From an uncultured Clostridia bacterium (GTDB lineage Bacteria > Bacillota > Clostridia > Oscillospirales > Ruminococcaceae), in contig CANQRG010000007.1 in assembly GCA_947626165.1 (NCBI GenBank), positions 87,839 to 151,838 of the forward strand: a stretch of DNA of 64,000 nucleotides, in the 5' to 3' direction. The notes below the pieces were generated by a model. It was not told the origin of the DNA, searched no databases, and was given only the letters and a program-made list of their open reading frames with translations. A program made the translations under genes and the position numbers. Of this stretch, positions 36,793-45,789 are shown one piece after another (within the stretch, counting starts at the first letter, position 1; each line of letters starts with the position of its first letter).

Positions 36793-38229
36793 TTAATTAA
36801 GTTGTGCCAAAGCCTCGGCTACTACTTCTCTTTCATCAAGATGTATCTTAACTCCTCCGGGAAGTATCTGATAATCCTCGTGTCCTTTTCCTGCAAGAAC
36901 GATAACGTCGTCCTTTTGAGCGTTTTTAACCGCCCAGTGAATGGCGTCTATTCTGTCAGTTATCGTTACATACTGCGTATAAGTTTCAGGAAGTCCTTTT
37001 AGTATATCCTGAATAATTTCAACAGGTTCCTCGTCTCTTGGGTTATCCGAAGTTATAATCAGAAAATCTGCGTGTTCGGCAGCGGCTCTTGCCATAAGCG
37101 GACGCTTAGTTTTGTCTCTGTTTCCTCCGCACCCGAACAGACAAACAACTCTGCCTGAAGAACAGCTTTTTATCGCCTCAAGAATATTTTCAAGAGCGTC
37201 GGGAGTATGAGCATAATCGCAAATAACGGTGAAGTCTCTGCCTGTAGGTACAACCTCTGCTCTTCCGCGCACACCTGATGTCTTTTCAACAAAGCTGATA
37301 ATATCCTTTGTGCTGTATCCCAGTAATGTTAAACACCCTATAACTGCAAGAGAATTTGAAACATTAAAATATCCCGGCATATTGAACTTCACCGGTAGAG
37401 ATTCCTCGCCGCCGCTAAAGATATACTCAACTCCGCTTGCCGAAAGTTTAATTTCATTAGCGTTGAAATCCGCACATTCAGTTGTGGAGAACGAATACTT
37501 TTCACACTCTGTTTCATCAAAATATCTTTTTCCGCTTTTATCGTCAATATTAATAAGCGCTTTGTCACACATAGTAAACAGTATCTTTTTAGCTCTGTAA
37601 TAGTTCTCCATCGTTCCGTGTACGTCAAGATGATCCTGCGTAAGGTTTGTAAACAACGCAATATCAAAGTGCAGCGGTCCTACTCTTTTTTGCTCAAGAG
37701 CCTGAGACGAAACCTCCATCACTGCATACTCGCAGTTTTCTTCTACCATCTGAGCCAACAACTCATATAAATCATACGGCTCGGGAGTAGTCCTGTCTGT
37801 GTGAAGAATTTTATCTCCTATTTCGTTCTGACAAGTACCTATAAGTCCCACCTTAGCGCCAAGTTCAGTCAGGACCTTTTTAATCACCGTAGTTATTGTC
37901 GTTTTGCCGTTTGTTCCGGTAACGCCTATAAGCTTAAGCTTTTTCTCAGGATTTGAAAACCACCTTGCACACAACGCAGGGTAAATTTCTCTGGTATCCT
38001 TAACTATAATCTGTTTTTCTAGTCCCAAATCTCTTTGAACGACTACGCAGGAAGCGCCCTTTTCAAGCATCTGTTCAGCAACAGAGTGCCCGTCAAAGGT
38101 GTTCCCTCTAATACAGACAAACATTGCTCCTTTTTTGAAATCCTTTCTGTTGTCCGACGTAATATCAGTGATTTCAAAATTATCAAGAGATGTTTCTGCC
38201 AGACCCTTAACTAAGTCATAAAGTTTCAT
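36793..38229 (-). CDS. murE: UDP-MurNAc-L-Ala-D-Glu:meso-diaminopimelate ligase
   Basis: A 478-residue Mur ligase. The ATP loop GVTGTNGKTT is at 101-110. The amino-acid specificity motif reads DNPR at 395-398, the signature of enzymes that add meso-diaminopimelate rather than lysine, so the cell wall is predicted to be DAP type. The carbamylated-lysine region and the C-terminal domain are complete. It lies between the PBP and murF genes. Confidence 0.95.
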   Translation of the reverse strand: MKLYDLVKGLAETSLDNFEITDITSDNRKDFKKGAMFVCIRGNTFDGHSVAEQMLEKGASCVVVQRDLGLEKQIIVKDTREIYPALCARWFSNPEKKLKLIGVTGTNGKTTITTVIKKVLTELGAKVGLIGTCQNEIGDKILHTDRTTPEPYDLYELLAQMVEENCEYAVMEVSSQALEQKRVGPLHFDIALFTNLTQDHLDVHGTMENYYRAKKILFTMCDKALINIDDKSGKRYFDETECEKYSFSTTECADFNANEIKLSASGVEYIFSGGEESLPVKFNMPGYFNVSNSLAVIGCLTLLGYSTKDIISFVEKTSGVRGRAEVVPTGRDFTVICDYAHTPDALENILEAIKSCSSGRVVCLFGCGGNRDKTKRPLMARAAAEHADFLIITSDNPRDEEPVEIIQDILKGLPETYTQYVTITDRIDAIHWAVKNAQKDDVIVLAGKGHEDYQILPGGVKIHLDEREVVAEALAQLN

Positions 38230-38312
38230 TTTTTATTCTCCTTTTAAGTTTATATAACACAACAACATTTAACACAAAATAATATACACGATAAATAAGC
38301 CTTTATATTAAC

Positions 38313-40550
38313 CTACTGCGACCCTGCCTGTTCGACCGCAAAGGTCACAGACACTATAGTTCCGACCGGAACTTTTGCTCCCGAAGCATAGCTTTGGTCT
38401 GTTCCGGCAACGGCGCCGAATTCATCAATAGCATTACCCTGAGCATTCAGGTTAAGTCCTACGCTTTCGAGCCTGCTTTCAGCTTCACTTACAGTAAGTC
38501 CTTTAATGCTCGGAACAGAAACGGTTTCAGCCTTATAGTTATTCTCTGTATACAGATAGATCGTTCCGCCGTGCTGCATTGAACCGCTTGCAGGCGACTG
38601 TGCAATAACAGTGCTTCCTTTGCCGACAACCTCACACTTGAGTCCCATACCTTTGATAGTTTTCTTAGCGTCGGACAATTTCGTTTCAAGAACATTTGGA
38701 ACTGAAACAGCAACCTGCTCCATTTCCTCGTCCGTATATTCGGGGAAGTATCCCAGATATGGCAGCACATCACTTAGAACCTGAACGCAAACCGGTGCTG
38801 CAACTAAACTTCCGTAATAATTTCCCCCAGTAGGGTGGTCTACCATAACCAGCATAATAAGCTCCGGATCGTCAGCAGGATAAAAAGCACAGTAAGAAGC
38901 TACATATGTGTTACCTGATATATCCTCGTCTATTTTTTGAGATGTTCCCGATTTTCCGCCTATTCGGTATCCCTTTATGTAAGCGTTTGAACCCTGCTCT
39001 GTGTTTACGACATTCTCCAAAACCTTTCTCATTGTCTTAGATGTCTTTTCAGAAATAACCTGTCTCTTTTTTACAGGAGTAATGTCTTTCACAAGATTTC
39101 CTGATGGGTCGATAATTTTATCTACGACCTGCGGAGTCATAATATACCCGCCGTTTACAACTGCCGAATATGCTGTTATCATCTGAATAGGAGTAACTTT
39201 ATTTGTCTGCCCGAATGAGCTTGACGCAAGCTCTACTATTCCCAGATTATCCTTTGTGATATGAATGCTTTCCGCCTCAGACGGAAGGTCAATGCCGGTA
39301 AGCTCGGTGAATCCATACGCTTTAAAATAGTCGTAGAACTTTGTAGCTCCCAACGCCTGACCAATCTGTATAAACGCAGGGTTGCACGAATGTACCATTG
39401 CGGTAGCAAAGTCCTGTGAACCATGACTTGTAAAAGACCAGCAGTGGAACGATCTGTCCTCGACCTGGATTTTGGTATTGCAGGAAAAAGTCTGAGTGAG
39501 ATTGATAGCGTCCGCGTCGAGAGCGGAAGAACCTGTAACTACCTTAAATACAGAACCAGGGAAATAAAGCTCCGAAATGGCTTTGTTTTTCCATTGAAGC
39601 GCCCATGCGTCCGACTGCACCTTTGCGTATTTCTTGCTTTTTTTAGGCAGCTTTGAAAGCGTCTTTAAGGTGTCCTCATCGGTAATATCAGATGGGTTAT
39701 TAGGGTCGTAGCTGGGGTTTGTAGCCATAGCAAGAACAGCGCCGGTCTTTGGATTCATAACTATTCCGCAGGCTCTGTCTGTAGGCAAGTTTTTAGCAAC
39801 TGCCTCTTTAAGCGCCTTTTCAAGGTAGTATTGAATGTTCACATCCATATTAAGTACAAGCGAGTCTCCGTCTTGAGCGTCATAATTCTGCTTGTATCTG
39901 TATGGGATCTCTGTTCCGTCGGCAGCCTTTGCCGTTACAACTCTGCCGTCCACTCCTGCAAGATAATCGTCATAATACTGCTCCAGACCGTATATTCCAT
40001 AGCCGTCATAGTGAAGATGTCCTATTACGTTTGATGCAAGCTCGTTCTGCGGATAAAACCTCTTGGTCGTAGGCGTAAGCCCTATAGCGTCAAGACCTAT
40101 TTCGGTTTTATACGCCGTTATCTTATCTGCAACAGATTTCTCAACATTTTTCTTTATTATCTGATACATATTGTTCTGTTGGCAGAGATTTAAAATCTTC
40201 TTCTGACCGATCTCTAAAATCTCAGAGAGCTTGGATGTTATTTCATTCAAATCAGCCTCGGGTTCGTCCTCCGATAAGTAATCTTTCAACATTCTAGGGT
40301 CAACATAAACAGTGTAAACAGACGCGCTCCTTGCTAGCGCCTGCATATTGCGGTCGTATATCGAGCCTCGATTCGCCGTAATAACAGTGCTTTGCAGCTG
40401 CTGAGATGAGGCAAGCTCTTGATATTTTTTTGATTCTTTAACTGATATGTGAAACATATTTATAAGTATCCAAATCATAAAAACAAGTATTCCGAGGGCG
40501 ATCCAGATATTAAGCCTTCGTTTCATAAGTCCAGTAGGTCTTTCGTCCAT
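38313..40550 (-). CDS. class B penicillin-binding protein with PASTA domains (FtsI/SpoVD type)
   Basis: A 745-residue transpeptidase anchored by one N-terminal helix (about 13-32). The pedestal domain starts with the R1 box RGSIYDRN near 61. The active-site triad is S333-VFK, S388-CN and K533-SGT. Two PASTA domains (about 625-682 and 685-742) end the protein, as in SpoVD and some FtsI. It cross-links septal or spore peptidoglycan with FtsW/SpoVE and is a beta-lactam target. GGGAGG precedes the ATG. It is preceded by its own promoter and a terminator-like hairpin. Confidence 0.94.
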   Translation of the reverse strand: MDERPTGLMKRRLNIWIALGILVFMIWILINMFHISVKESKKYQELASSQQLQSTVITANRGSIYDRNMQALARSASVYTVYVDPRMLKDYLSEDEPEADLNEITSKLSEILEIGQKKILNLCQQNNMYQIIKKNVEKSVADKITAYKTEIGLDAIGLTPTTKRFYPQNELASNVIGHLHYDGYGIYGLEQYYDDYLAGVDGRVVTAKAADGTEIPYRYKQNYDAQDGDSLVLNMDVNIQYYLEKALKEAVAKNLPTDRACGIVMNPKTGAVLAMATNPSYDPNNPSDITDEDTLKTLSKLPKKSKKYAKVQSDAWALQWKNKAISELYFPGSVFKVVTGSSALDADAINLTQTFSCNTKIQVEDRSFHCWSFTSHGSQDFATAMVHSCNPAFIQIGQALGATKFYDYFKAYGFTELTGIDLPSEAESIHITKDNLGIVELASSSFGQTNKVTPIQMITAYSAVVNGGYIMTPQVVDKIIDPSGNLVKDITPVKKRQVISEKTSKTMRKVLENVVNTEQGSNAYIKGYRIGGKSGTSQKIDEDISGNTYVASYCAFYPADDPELIMLVMVDHPTGGNYYGSLVAAPVCVQVLSDVLPYLGYFPEYTDEEMEQVAVSVPNVLETKLSDAKKTIKGMGLKCEVVGKGSTVIAQSPASGSMQHGGTIYLYTENNYKAETVSVPSIKGLTVSEAESRLESVGLNLNAQGNAIDEFGAVAGTDQSYASGAKVPVGTIVSVTFAVEQAGSQ

Positions 40551-40590
40551 ATTTAACCTCCCTTATCAGCAGTTACTTATAGGTACAAAA

Positions 40591-40619
40591 AGTTTATATT
40601 AAATATAATGCCTGTTCAA
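40591..40619 (-). promoter_or_regulatory. internal cluster promoter ahead of the PBP gene
   Basis: On the minus strand TTGAAC (40619-40614), 17 bp, TAAACT (40596-40591), 40 bp before the PBP start. It follows a terminator-like hairpin, so the wall genes may be transcribed partly on their own. Confidence 0.5.
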
Positions 40620-40691
40620 CTTATTCTTAGACATACATAAATCTTTGTTATTCTTTATATTTTGTCTGTTTTTTTATTATCCCTTATAAGT

Positions 40692-40740
40692 ATAAAAAAG
40701 CTAAGTTTAAAACTTCCGCCAAGAAGTATAAGCTTAACTT
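40692..40740 (-). terminator. terminator-like hairpin after ftsL
   Basis: On the minus strand AAGTTAAG (40740-40733) pairs with CTTAGCTT (40705-40698) with one G-T pair, plus an inner CTTC / GAAG stem. A run of six T follows. It lies 23 bp after the ftsL stop. Confidence 0.65.
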
Positions 40741-40762
40741 TTTACTAATAATATCCTATTCA

Positions 40763-41239
40763 TCATGCCCCAAAGTATTCCAAAACACTTTTAAACCATT
40801 TCTTAATAGACACAAAAATATTATCATTTTCGGTTTCAACAACCTCAGCCACGCTGTCGTTCTCCACCTCGACATACTCTATCTGAGATTTATCCAGCTT
40901 TTGAAGTCCTAAATTTTTCTCCGCATACTCCTCAACCTGAGTAAGTCCTGTTCGTGATTCAAGTTCCGACTCTAAACTCAGATTTTCGTCCTGAAGTTTT
41001 GCAAGTTCCTCCGTCAGACTGGATTGTTCCGAATAAATTTCACTAAGCTCCACCTGTCCGAAAACAAACGAGCATAGCAACGCTAAACCTATAAACCCTG
41101 AGATGGTGATTTTTATGGCAAAAGCTGCTTTGGGCTGAATCTTCAGATTTCGCTTGTGTTTTATTTTAGGCTTCGGCAAATTCGCTTCGTCTGAGTCATA
41201 AGCCGCATAATCATAAGCAAGATTGTTGACCTTTGCCAT
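40763..41239 (-). CDS. ftsL: FtsL-like septum protein
   Basis: A 158-residue bitopic protein. The start MAKVNNLAYDYAAY is typical of clostridial FtsL. A basic cytoplasmic stretch, one membrane helix at about 41-63 and a leucine-zipper coiled coil (SLTEELAKLQDENLSLESELESR) follow, then a 50-residue acidic tail. It pairs with FtsB/DivIC and FtsQ to activate FtsW-PBP. ATG 41239 with GAGGTG upstream is preferred over GTG 41251, which touches the ribosome site. Family assignment rests on position and architecture. Confidence 0.78.
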   Translation of the reverse strand: MAKVNNLAYDYAAYDSDEANLPKPKIKHKRNLKIQPKAAFAIKITISGFIGLALLCSFVFGQVELSEIYSEQSSLTEELAKLQDENLSLESELESRTGLTQVEEYAEKNLGLQKLDKSQIEYVEVENDSVAEVVETENDNIFVSIKKWFKSVLEYFGA

Positions 41240-41480
41240 CTTGTTCTGCACCTCGTTCTTTGGCGTATTTGTTCTCTCTTTCTTTTGTTCTCAGTTCTTT
41301 TACTTTGTCGCCTTAGAGCTTATTATGTTTTTCATTAAAGCCCTATTTTCATTTTGCGTCTCTTTCTTTTGTCTAAAATAGCTTTTTTATTTGTCGCTAT
41401 TTTCGTTTTGCCGTACCTGTCTTTTTACCTAACAGTCCTTTTATTCTGTTGCTTCTCCAAAGCCCTAACATACGCATTGT

Positions 41481-42401
41481 CTATATCTTTTCTATAATGC
41501 GAAGCTTGGCGCTTCGGCTTCTGTTATTAACCTCAAGCTCGTCCTGTGAAGCCAAAATAGGCTTTCTGTTCACAAGCCTGCCTTTCGGTTTTCTTCCGCA
41601 TACGCACTGCGGAAAATCAGGCGGACATATACAGCCTTTGCAAAAGCTCGCAAACCTTTGCTTAACAAGCCTGTCCTCAAGCGAATGAAATGAAATAACA
41701 CAAAGCCTTCCTCCGCTGTTTAGAACGTCAAATGCCTTGTCCAGCGCAACGCTTAAATGCTCAAGCTCCGAGTTTACCTCAATTCTTATCGCCTGAAAGG
41801 TTTTTTTGCAAGGGTTTTTCTCCCGCCTTACCCTCTGAGGAACCGACGCTTTTATTATCTCTGCCAGTTCCAGAGTTGTTTCAATTGGTTTTGTTTCTCT
41901 TGTTCTTACAATAGCTGATGCAATGCTTCTCGAAAACTTTTCCTCGCCGTATTCAAACAAGATCCTTGAAAGCTCCTCATAAGAGTATGTGTTTACCACA
42001 TCTCTTGCCGATAAGCCCTCACAGCTCATTCTCATATCCAACGGAGCGTCGTTGTGGTACGAAAATCCTCGCTCAGCTTTATCTAATTGGTGCGACGAAA
42101 CCCCTAGATCCAAAAGAACTCCGTCGGCTTTATCTATTGAAAGGCTTTTTACAACCTCATCAATCTCTGAATAGTTTGCTTTTACAACCGCAGCATTATA
42201 CCCTTTAAGTCTCTCTGACGCAACTTCCACCGCTGTCGGATCTCTGTCAATAGCAATAAGCCTGCCTTTATCTAACCGTTTTGCGATTTCTACAGAATGT
42301 CCTGCACCGCCTGCGGTTCCGTCAACATATATGCCGTTTGGTTTTATGCTGAGTCCTTCAATACATTCATTCAGCAATACTGATATGTGTGAAAATTCCA
42401 C
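41481..42401 (-). CDS. rsmH: 16S rRNA (cytosine-1402-N4)-methyltransferase
   Basis: A 306-residue SAM-dependent methyltransferase acting on C1402 in the ribosomal P site. HISVLLNECIEGL and the SAM loop YVDGTAGGAGHS are at the N-terminus, with DLGVSSHQLD near 97. The C-terminal NRKPI, then NNRSRSAKLR is typical. It follows mraZ by 27 bp. The 240 bp between rsmH and ftsL are purine-rich on the coding strand, contain the direct repeat ACAAAAGAAAGAGA twice and show no convincing gene. Confidence 0.96.
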   Translation of the reverse strand: MEFSHISVLLNECIEGLSIKPNGIYVDGTAGGAGHSVEIAKRLDKGRLIAIDRDPTAVEVASERLKGYNAAVVKANYSEIDEVVKSLSIDKADGVLLDLGVSSHQLDKAERGFSYHNDAPLDMRMSCEGLSARDVVNTYSYEELSRILFEYGEEKFSRSIASAIVRTRETKPIETTLELAEIIKASVPQRVRREKNPCKKTFQAIRIEVNSELEHLSVALDKAFDVLNSGGRLCVISFHSLEDRLVKQRFASFCKGCICPPDFPQCVCGRKPKGRLVNRKPILASQDELEVNNRSRSAKLRIIEKI

Positions 42402-42428
42402 TCAGCCACCATCTCTCATAATTACAGA

Positions 42429-42860
42429 CTAAAAGTCAAGCTCTTCAAGCTCAGATACAAACTTTTCGTCGTCATAGCTTTCGTCAGCCTTTTCCCAAGC
42501 CTTTCTGTCCCAAATTTCTGCTCTGGAAGAAACTCCTGCTACAACAACGTCTTTCGTAAGGTTTGCAAGCTCTCTCAAGCTCTGCGGAATAAGTATCCTG
42601 CCCTGCTTGTCCGCCTCGACCTCGCTTGCCCATGCCATAAAATGCCTTTGAATACCTTTTCCTTTACCCATAGGCAGAGCGCTTATCTTTTCCGCCATTG
42701 CTTCAAAGTCCTCAAGCGAGTAAACAAACAAACAGCCGTCAATTCCTCTGGTAATGATGAACCTTTCGCCGACTACTTCTCTGAGCTTTGTCGGAAAGCT
42801 CATTCTTCCCTTTGCGTCCATAGACTGAAAATATGTTCCTTTAAGCATACTTGTCGGCAA
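42429..42860 (-). CDS. mraZ: MraZ transcriptional regulator / cell division cluster leader gene
   Basis: A 143-residue AbrB-like protein with two MraZ halves: GTYFQSMDAKGRMSFPTKLRE near residue 8 and EVEADKQGRILIPQSLREL near 80. MraZ forms rings and binds short repeats upstream of its own operon, repressing it in several bacteria. The start is taken as TTG 42860, exactly 8 bp after GGGGAGG; the ATG four codons later is too far from it. First gene of the cluster, with a long structured leader. Confidence 0.92.
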   Translation of the reverse strand: MPTSMLKGTYFQSMDAKGRMSFPTKLREVVGERFIITRGIDGCLFVYSLEDFEAMAEKISALPMGKGKGIQRHFMAWASEVEADKQGRILIPQSLRELANLTKDVVVAGVSSRAEIWDRKAWEKADESYDDEKFVSELEELDF

Positions 42861-42940
42861 ACTGTTCACCTCCCCGAAAAATCTCAAGCGACATTTTGTG
42901 TTTCAATGATCCATCAAAATTAGCGTCGCGCTTACCCATA

Positions 42941-43006
42941 GTTGAATTTTTGTTGAAAACTTATTGAAAATCAGCAGTTTTCAACGGTTTCAACAGAGTT
43001 TTCAAC
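42941..43006. repeat. six-element inverted repeat in the mraZ leader
   Basis: Three GTTGAA-type elements (42941, 42952, 42964) face three GTTTTCAAC-type elements (42977, 42987, 42998). The innermost pair gives TTGAAAA-tcagcag-TTTTCAA and the outer ones can pair in several registers. The block lies in the 5' untranslated region between the promoter at 43055 and the mraZ start. It may be a regulatory RNA structure or a multi-site operator. Confidence 0.7.
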
Positions 43007-43054
43007 TTTTAGGGATTGGACACCACTTTTGTACACCATTTGCCACTTAAGGTT

Positions 43055-43083
43055 ATTATACAATAATAAATTAGGAATTGCAA
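43055..43083 (-). promoter_or_regulatory. mraZ cluster promoter
   Basis: On the minus strand TTGCAA (43083-43078), 17 bp, TATAAT (43060-43055). Just downstream lie three similar boxes, AAGTGG, AAATGG and AAAAGTGG (43050-43023 on the minus strand), that resemble the short G-rich direct repeats bound by MraZ. Confidence 0.7.
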
Positions 43084-43250
43084 CCACATTACAGTAATTT
43101 CATTGTTAGATAATCTACCAATTTTTTAATATATTTTTTGTGCAGTATTACTAAACAAGTGAATAATTACTGTATTTTTCGACAAATTTGCATTTATTAC
43201 GGACGAGCATCAGCCTTTTAAATTTATTATCTCAAATTTTTATTCTACTA

Positions 43251-43436
43251 TTTACACAAAGGACAACAATTTACACACCCAAAAATAATACGATTTGCAC
43301 ATAAGCAGATTTTTTCAAATTTTCAATCAATAAATCCCTTGTTAATTTTACACAACACCTTTAAATTGCATTTGCCTAACCTGTTAAACTTGCACAATTT
43401 GCTTTCCCATTAGCAATAAAATTTAAAATTTGCACA
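43251..43436 (+). repeat. cluster of TTTRCACA motifs
   Basis: TTTACACA at 43251, 43270 and 43347, TTTGCACA at 43294 and 43429, and CTTGCACA at 43389, all in the same direction. They sit in the AT-rich 600-bp gap between the divergent mraZ cluster and the ECF S-component gene. They end like DnaA boxes (TNCACA) but differ from TTATNCACA at the front. The last one contains the -35 of the + strand promoter. Confidence 0.5.
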
Positions 43437-43458
43437 GCGTAATTAAAAAGACTAAAAT
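43430..43458 (+). promoter_or_regulatory. promoter of the ECF S-component gene
   Basis: TTGCAC (43430-43435), 17 bp, TAAAAT (43453-43458), 30 bp before the ATG. Confidence 0.65.
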
Positions 43459-43488
43459 TAAAGTATCAAAACAAAAAGGGTGATCTAT

Positions 43489-44016
43489 ATGAACAAAAAT
43501 TCAAATTTAAAACTGCGTATTATCGTATTTACTGGGCTTTTCGCCGCTCTAGTATGTGTATTGACAATGCTTCACATACCTACAAATAATGGCGGATATA
43601 TTCATGTTGGAGATTCACTTATCTACCTTTCGAGTATACTGTTACCATTTCCGTGTGGTATGATTGCAGGGGGAATTGGCGGAGGATTATCAGATTTATT
43701 GTCAGGCTCTCCTGAATATGTTATTCCTACGTTTGTGATAAAAGTTTTAAACTCCCTTGTTGTATATATTATTGCAAAGCGCAGTCAAAAAATTATAAAT
43801 GTGCGTTCTGTTATTGCGGCAATACTTTCAGGATTAATAACCGTTTTCGGGTATTACTTTACTGCTGTTATCCTGTGGGGAGGCTTTAAAGCTCAGCTTG
43901 GCACCATTCCCGGTAACATCTTTCAGGCTGTGGGAAGTGCGGTGATATTTATAGTTTTGGGTCTTGCGTTTGACTCCGCAAAGCTAAAGGAAAAACTGAG
44001 ATTTCACAATAAATAA
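43489..44016 (+). CDS. ECF transporter S component, substrate unknown
   Basis: A 175-residue, six-helix membrane protein of the ECF S-component (riboflavin/HMP/ThiW-like) group. It has the family blocks IVFTGLFAALVCVLTML, NGGYIHVGDSLIYLSSILL, and GMIAGGIGGGLSDLLSG. It captures a vitamin or vitamin precursor and delivers it through a shared EcfAT module encoded elsewhere. The substrate cannot be fixed: no riboswitch is recognised in the leader and no metabolic gene is adjacent. The start was set at ATG 43489 with AAAGGGTGA upstream. Confidence 0.78.
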   Translation: MNKNSNLKLRIIVFTGLFAALVCVLTMLHIPTNNGGYIHVGDSLIYLSSILLPFPCGMIAGGIGGGLSDLLSGSPEYVIPTFVIKVLNSLVVYIIAKRSQKIINVRSVIAAILSGLITVFGYYFTAVILWGGFKAQLGTIPGNIFQAVGSAVIFIVLGLAFDSAKLKEKLRFHNK

Positions 44017-44117
44017 TATACATAAAACAAAATTTCACCAGCATAATATATATGTTGGCGAAATGCGGAACAGATATTTTCTTGTCTTTGACTTCTTGTA
44101 TCTTGCATCTGTAATTG

Positions 44118-44149
44118 CACCGACATACTATAAATGTTCGGTGTTTTTT
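44118..44149 (+). terminator. terminator of the ECF S-component gene
   Basis: CACCGA-CAT / ATG-TCGGTG stem followed by six T. A second hairpin with ATTTC-CCA arms lies at 44031-44064. Confidence 0.8.
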
Positions 44150-44212
44150 ATTCCCATCAAGCTCTAACCTCAAAATTCTTGCCTCTTGCTTCTAAAACTC
44201 TTGCATCTAGCC

Positions 44213-44241
44213 GTGACAAATTTCTATAAATATGGTATACT
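44213..44241 (+). promoter_or_regulatory. malQ-glgP promoter
   Basis: GTGACA (44213-44218), 17 bp, TATACT (44236-44241). Confidence 0.6.
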
Positions 44242-44279
44242 ATATAAATAACGACTATTTTCTAGAACGGAGAATGATA

Positions 44280-45767
44280 ATGAGCGGCAAGCGAAAAAGC
44301 GGTATTTTAATGCACATATCAAGCCTTCCATCCGAATACGGCATAGGGAAACTCGGCAAAGAGGCTTACTCCTTTGTTGACTTTCTCAAAGAGTGCAAAC
44401 AAAAATACTGGCAGATACTCCCCCTGTCGCCGACCAGCTACGGAGATTCTCCTTATCAGTCCTTTTCCATTCACGCAGGAAACCCTTACTTTATAGATTT
44501 TGAAACTCTCAAAGACGAGGGTCTTTTAAATGAGACTGATTATAAAAACATAAAATGGTGCGACGACAAACGCTATGTGGACTATGATAAGCTGTATCAA
44601 TTGAATTTCAAGGTTCTTCGCAAAGCGTATGAAGCCTTTAAAAACAACATTCCCGAATCATATAACGAGTATGTGAAATTAAACGATTACTGGCTGAATG
44701 ATTACGCTCTATTTATGTCACTAAAGGACGCTTATAATGGCAAGTCTTGGATAGAATGGGATTTACCGCTTGTAAAACGTAAAAAGTCTGCCATAAAGGA
44801 GGCAGAGAAAAAGTACAAAGACGATATAGGCTTTTGGAAGTTCACGCAGTATAAGTTTTATGAACAATGGTTTGAGCTTAAAAAGTACGCAAACAAAAAC
44901 GGCATAGAAATCATAGGGGATATTCCTATTTATGTCGCTTATGACAGCGTTGATGTCTGGTGTTCGTCCGAACTGTTTGAGCTTGACGAGGATCTGCTGC
45001 CAATCAGTGTGGCTGGTTGTCCGCCTGATATATTTACGCCTTTAGGTCAGCTTTGGGGAAACCCCCTTTACAACTGGAGATCAATGAAAAAGAACGGCTT
45101 TAAATGGTGGATAAACCGTATTGACACCGCACAAAAAACATATGATGTTATCAGGATCGACCATTTCAGAGGGTTTGACAGCTATTATTCCATTCCGTTC
45201 GGAGACAAAAACGCAATAGGCGGTCACTGGGAGGAAGGACCAAAAATCGAGCTGTTCAAGGCTGTGAAAGAAAAGCTGGGCAAGGTAAAAATAATAGCCG
45301 AAGACTTAGGTTTTATAACGCCGTCTGTTAAAAAGCTTCTCAGGCAGACAGGCTATCCGGGAATGAAGGTATTGCAGTTTGCATTTGAACCAAACGCAAG
45401 CAGTATGTATCTTCCTCAGAACTATAAAAATTCAAACTGCTTTGTTTATACTGGAACTCACGACAACGATACCTTAAAGGGCTGGGTAAGTTCAGAAGAT
45501 AAAAAGAATATTCGGTTTGCTATGGATTATCTCGGAGTTAAGAGAAAAAAAGCCCTAACGTGGGCTGTTATACGGCTGGCTTGGACGTCAATAGCCAATA
45601 CAGCTATTGCGCCGCTTCAAGACTTCTTAGAGCTTGGGAGCGAGGCGAGAATGAACATACCGTCAACAGTGGGGAACAACTGGCGGTGGAGGGCATTAAA
45701 AAGCGATTTCACGCCTGAGCTTCAGCAAAAGATAGCGGATTTAACAACGCTGTGCGGACGTCAATAA
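44280..45767 (+). CDS. malQ: 4-alpha-glucanotransferase (amylomaltase, GH77)
   Basis: A 495-residue GH77 enzyme that transfers glucan chains between maltodextrins, releasing glucose. The family start SGILMHISSLPSEYGIG is clear. The nucleophile Asp lies in VIRIDHFRGF, the acid/base Glu in IIAEDLG and the third acidic residue in YTGTHDND. The start was set at ATG 44280, 7 bp after GGAG. glgP follows after 22 bp, so malto-oligosaccharide remodelling and phosphorolysis are co-expressed. Confidence 0.95.
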   Translation: MSGKRKSGILMHISSLPSEYGIGKLGKEAYSFVDFLKECKQKYWQILPLSPTSYGDSPYQSFSIHAGNPYFIDFETLKDEGLLNETDYKNIKWCDDKRYVDYDKLYQLNFKVLRKAYEAFKNNIPESYNEYVKLNDYWLNDYALFMSLKDAYNGKSWIEWDLPLVKRKKSAIKEAEKKYKDDIGFWKFTQYKFYEQWFELKKYANKNGIEIIGDIPIYVAYDSVDVWCSSELFELDEDLLPISVAGCPPDIFTPLGQLWGNPLYNWRSMKKNGFKWWINRIDTAQKTYDVIRIDHFRGFDSYYSIPFGDKNAIGGHWEEGPKIELFKAVKEKLGKVKIIAEDLGFITPSVKKLLRQTGYPGMKVLQFAFEPNASSMYLPQNYKNSNCFVYTGTHDNDTLKGWVSSEDKKNIRFAMDYLGVKRKKALTWAVIRLAWTSIANTAIAPLQDFLELGSEARMNIPSTVGNNWRWRALKSDFTPELQQKIADLTTLCGRQ

Positions 45768-45789
45768 ACATTTGAAAGGAACAAAGTTT

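Noticed and set aside
41397..41477. 26-residue basic peptide between rsmH and ftsL on the minus strand
   Set aside because: It has an ATG but no ribosome site, and the composition simply follows the purine-rich spacer.
43251..43436. Chromosomal origin (oriC)
   Set aside because: No dnaA or dnaN nearby and no exact DnaA box. The parS sites place the origin nearer the left edge.
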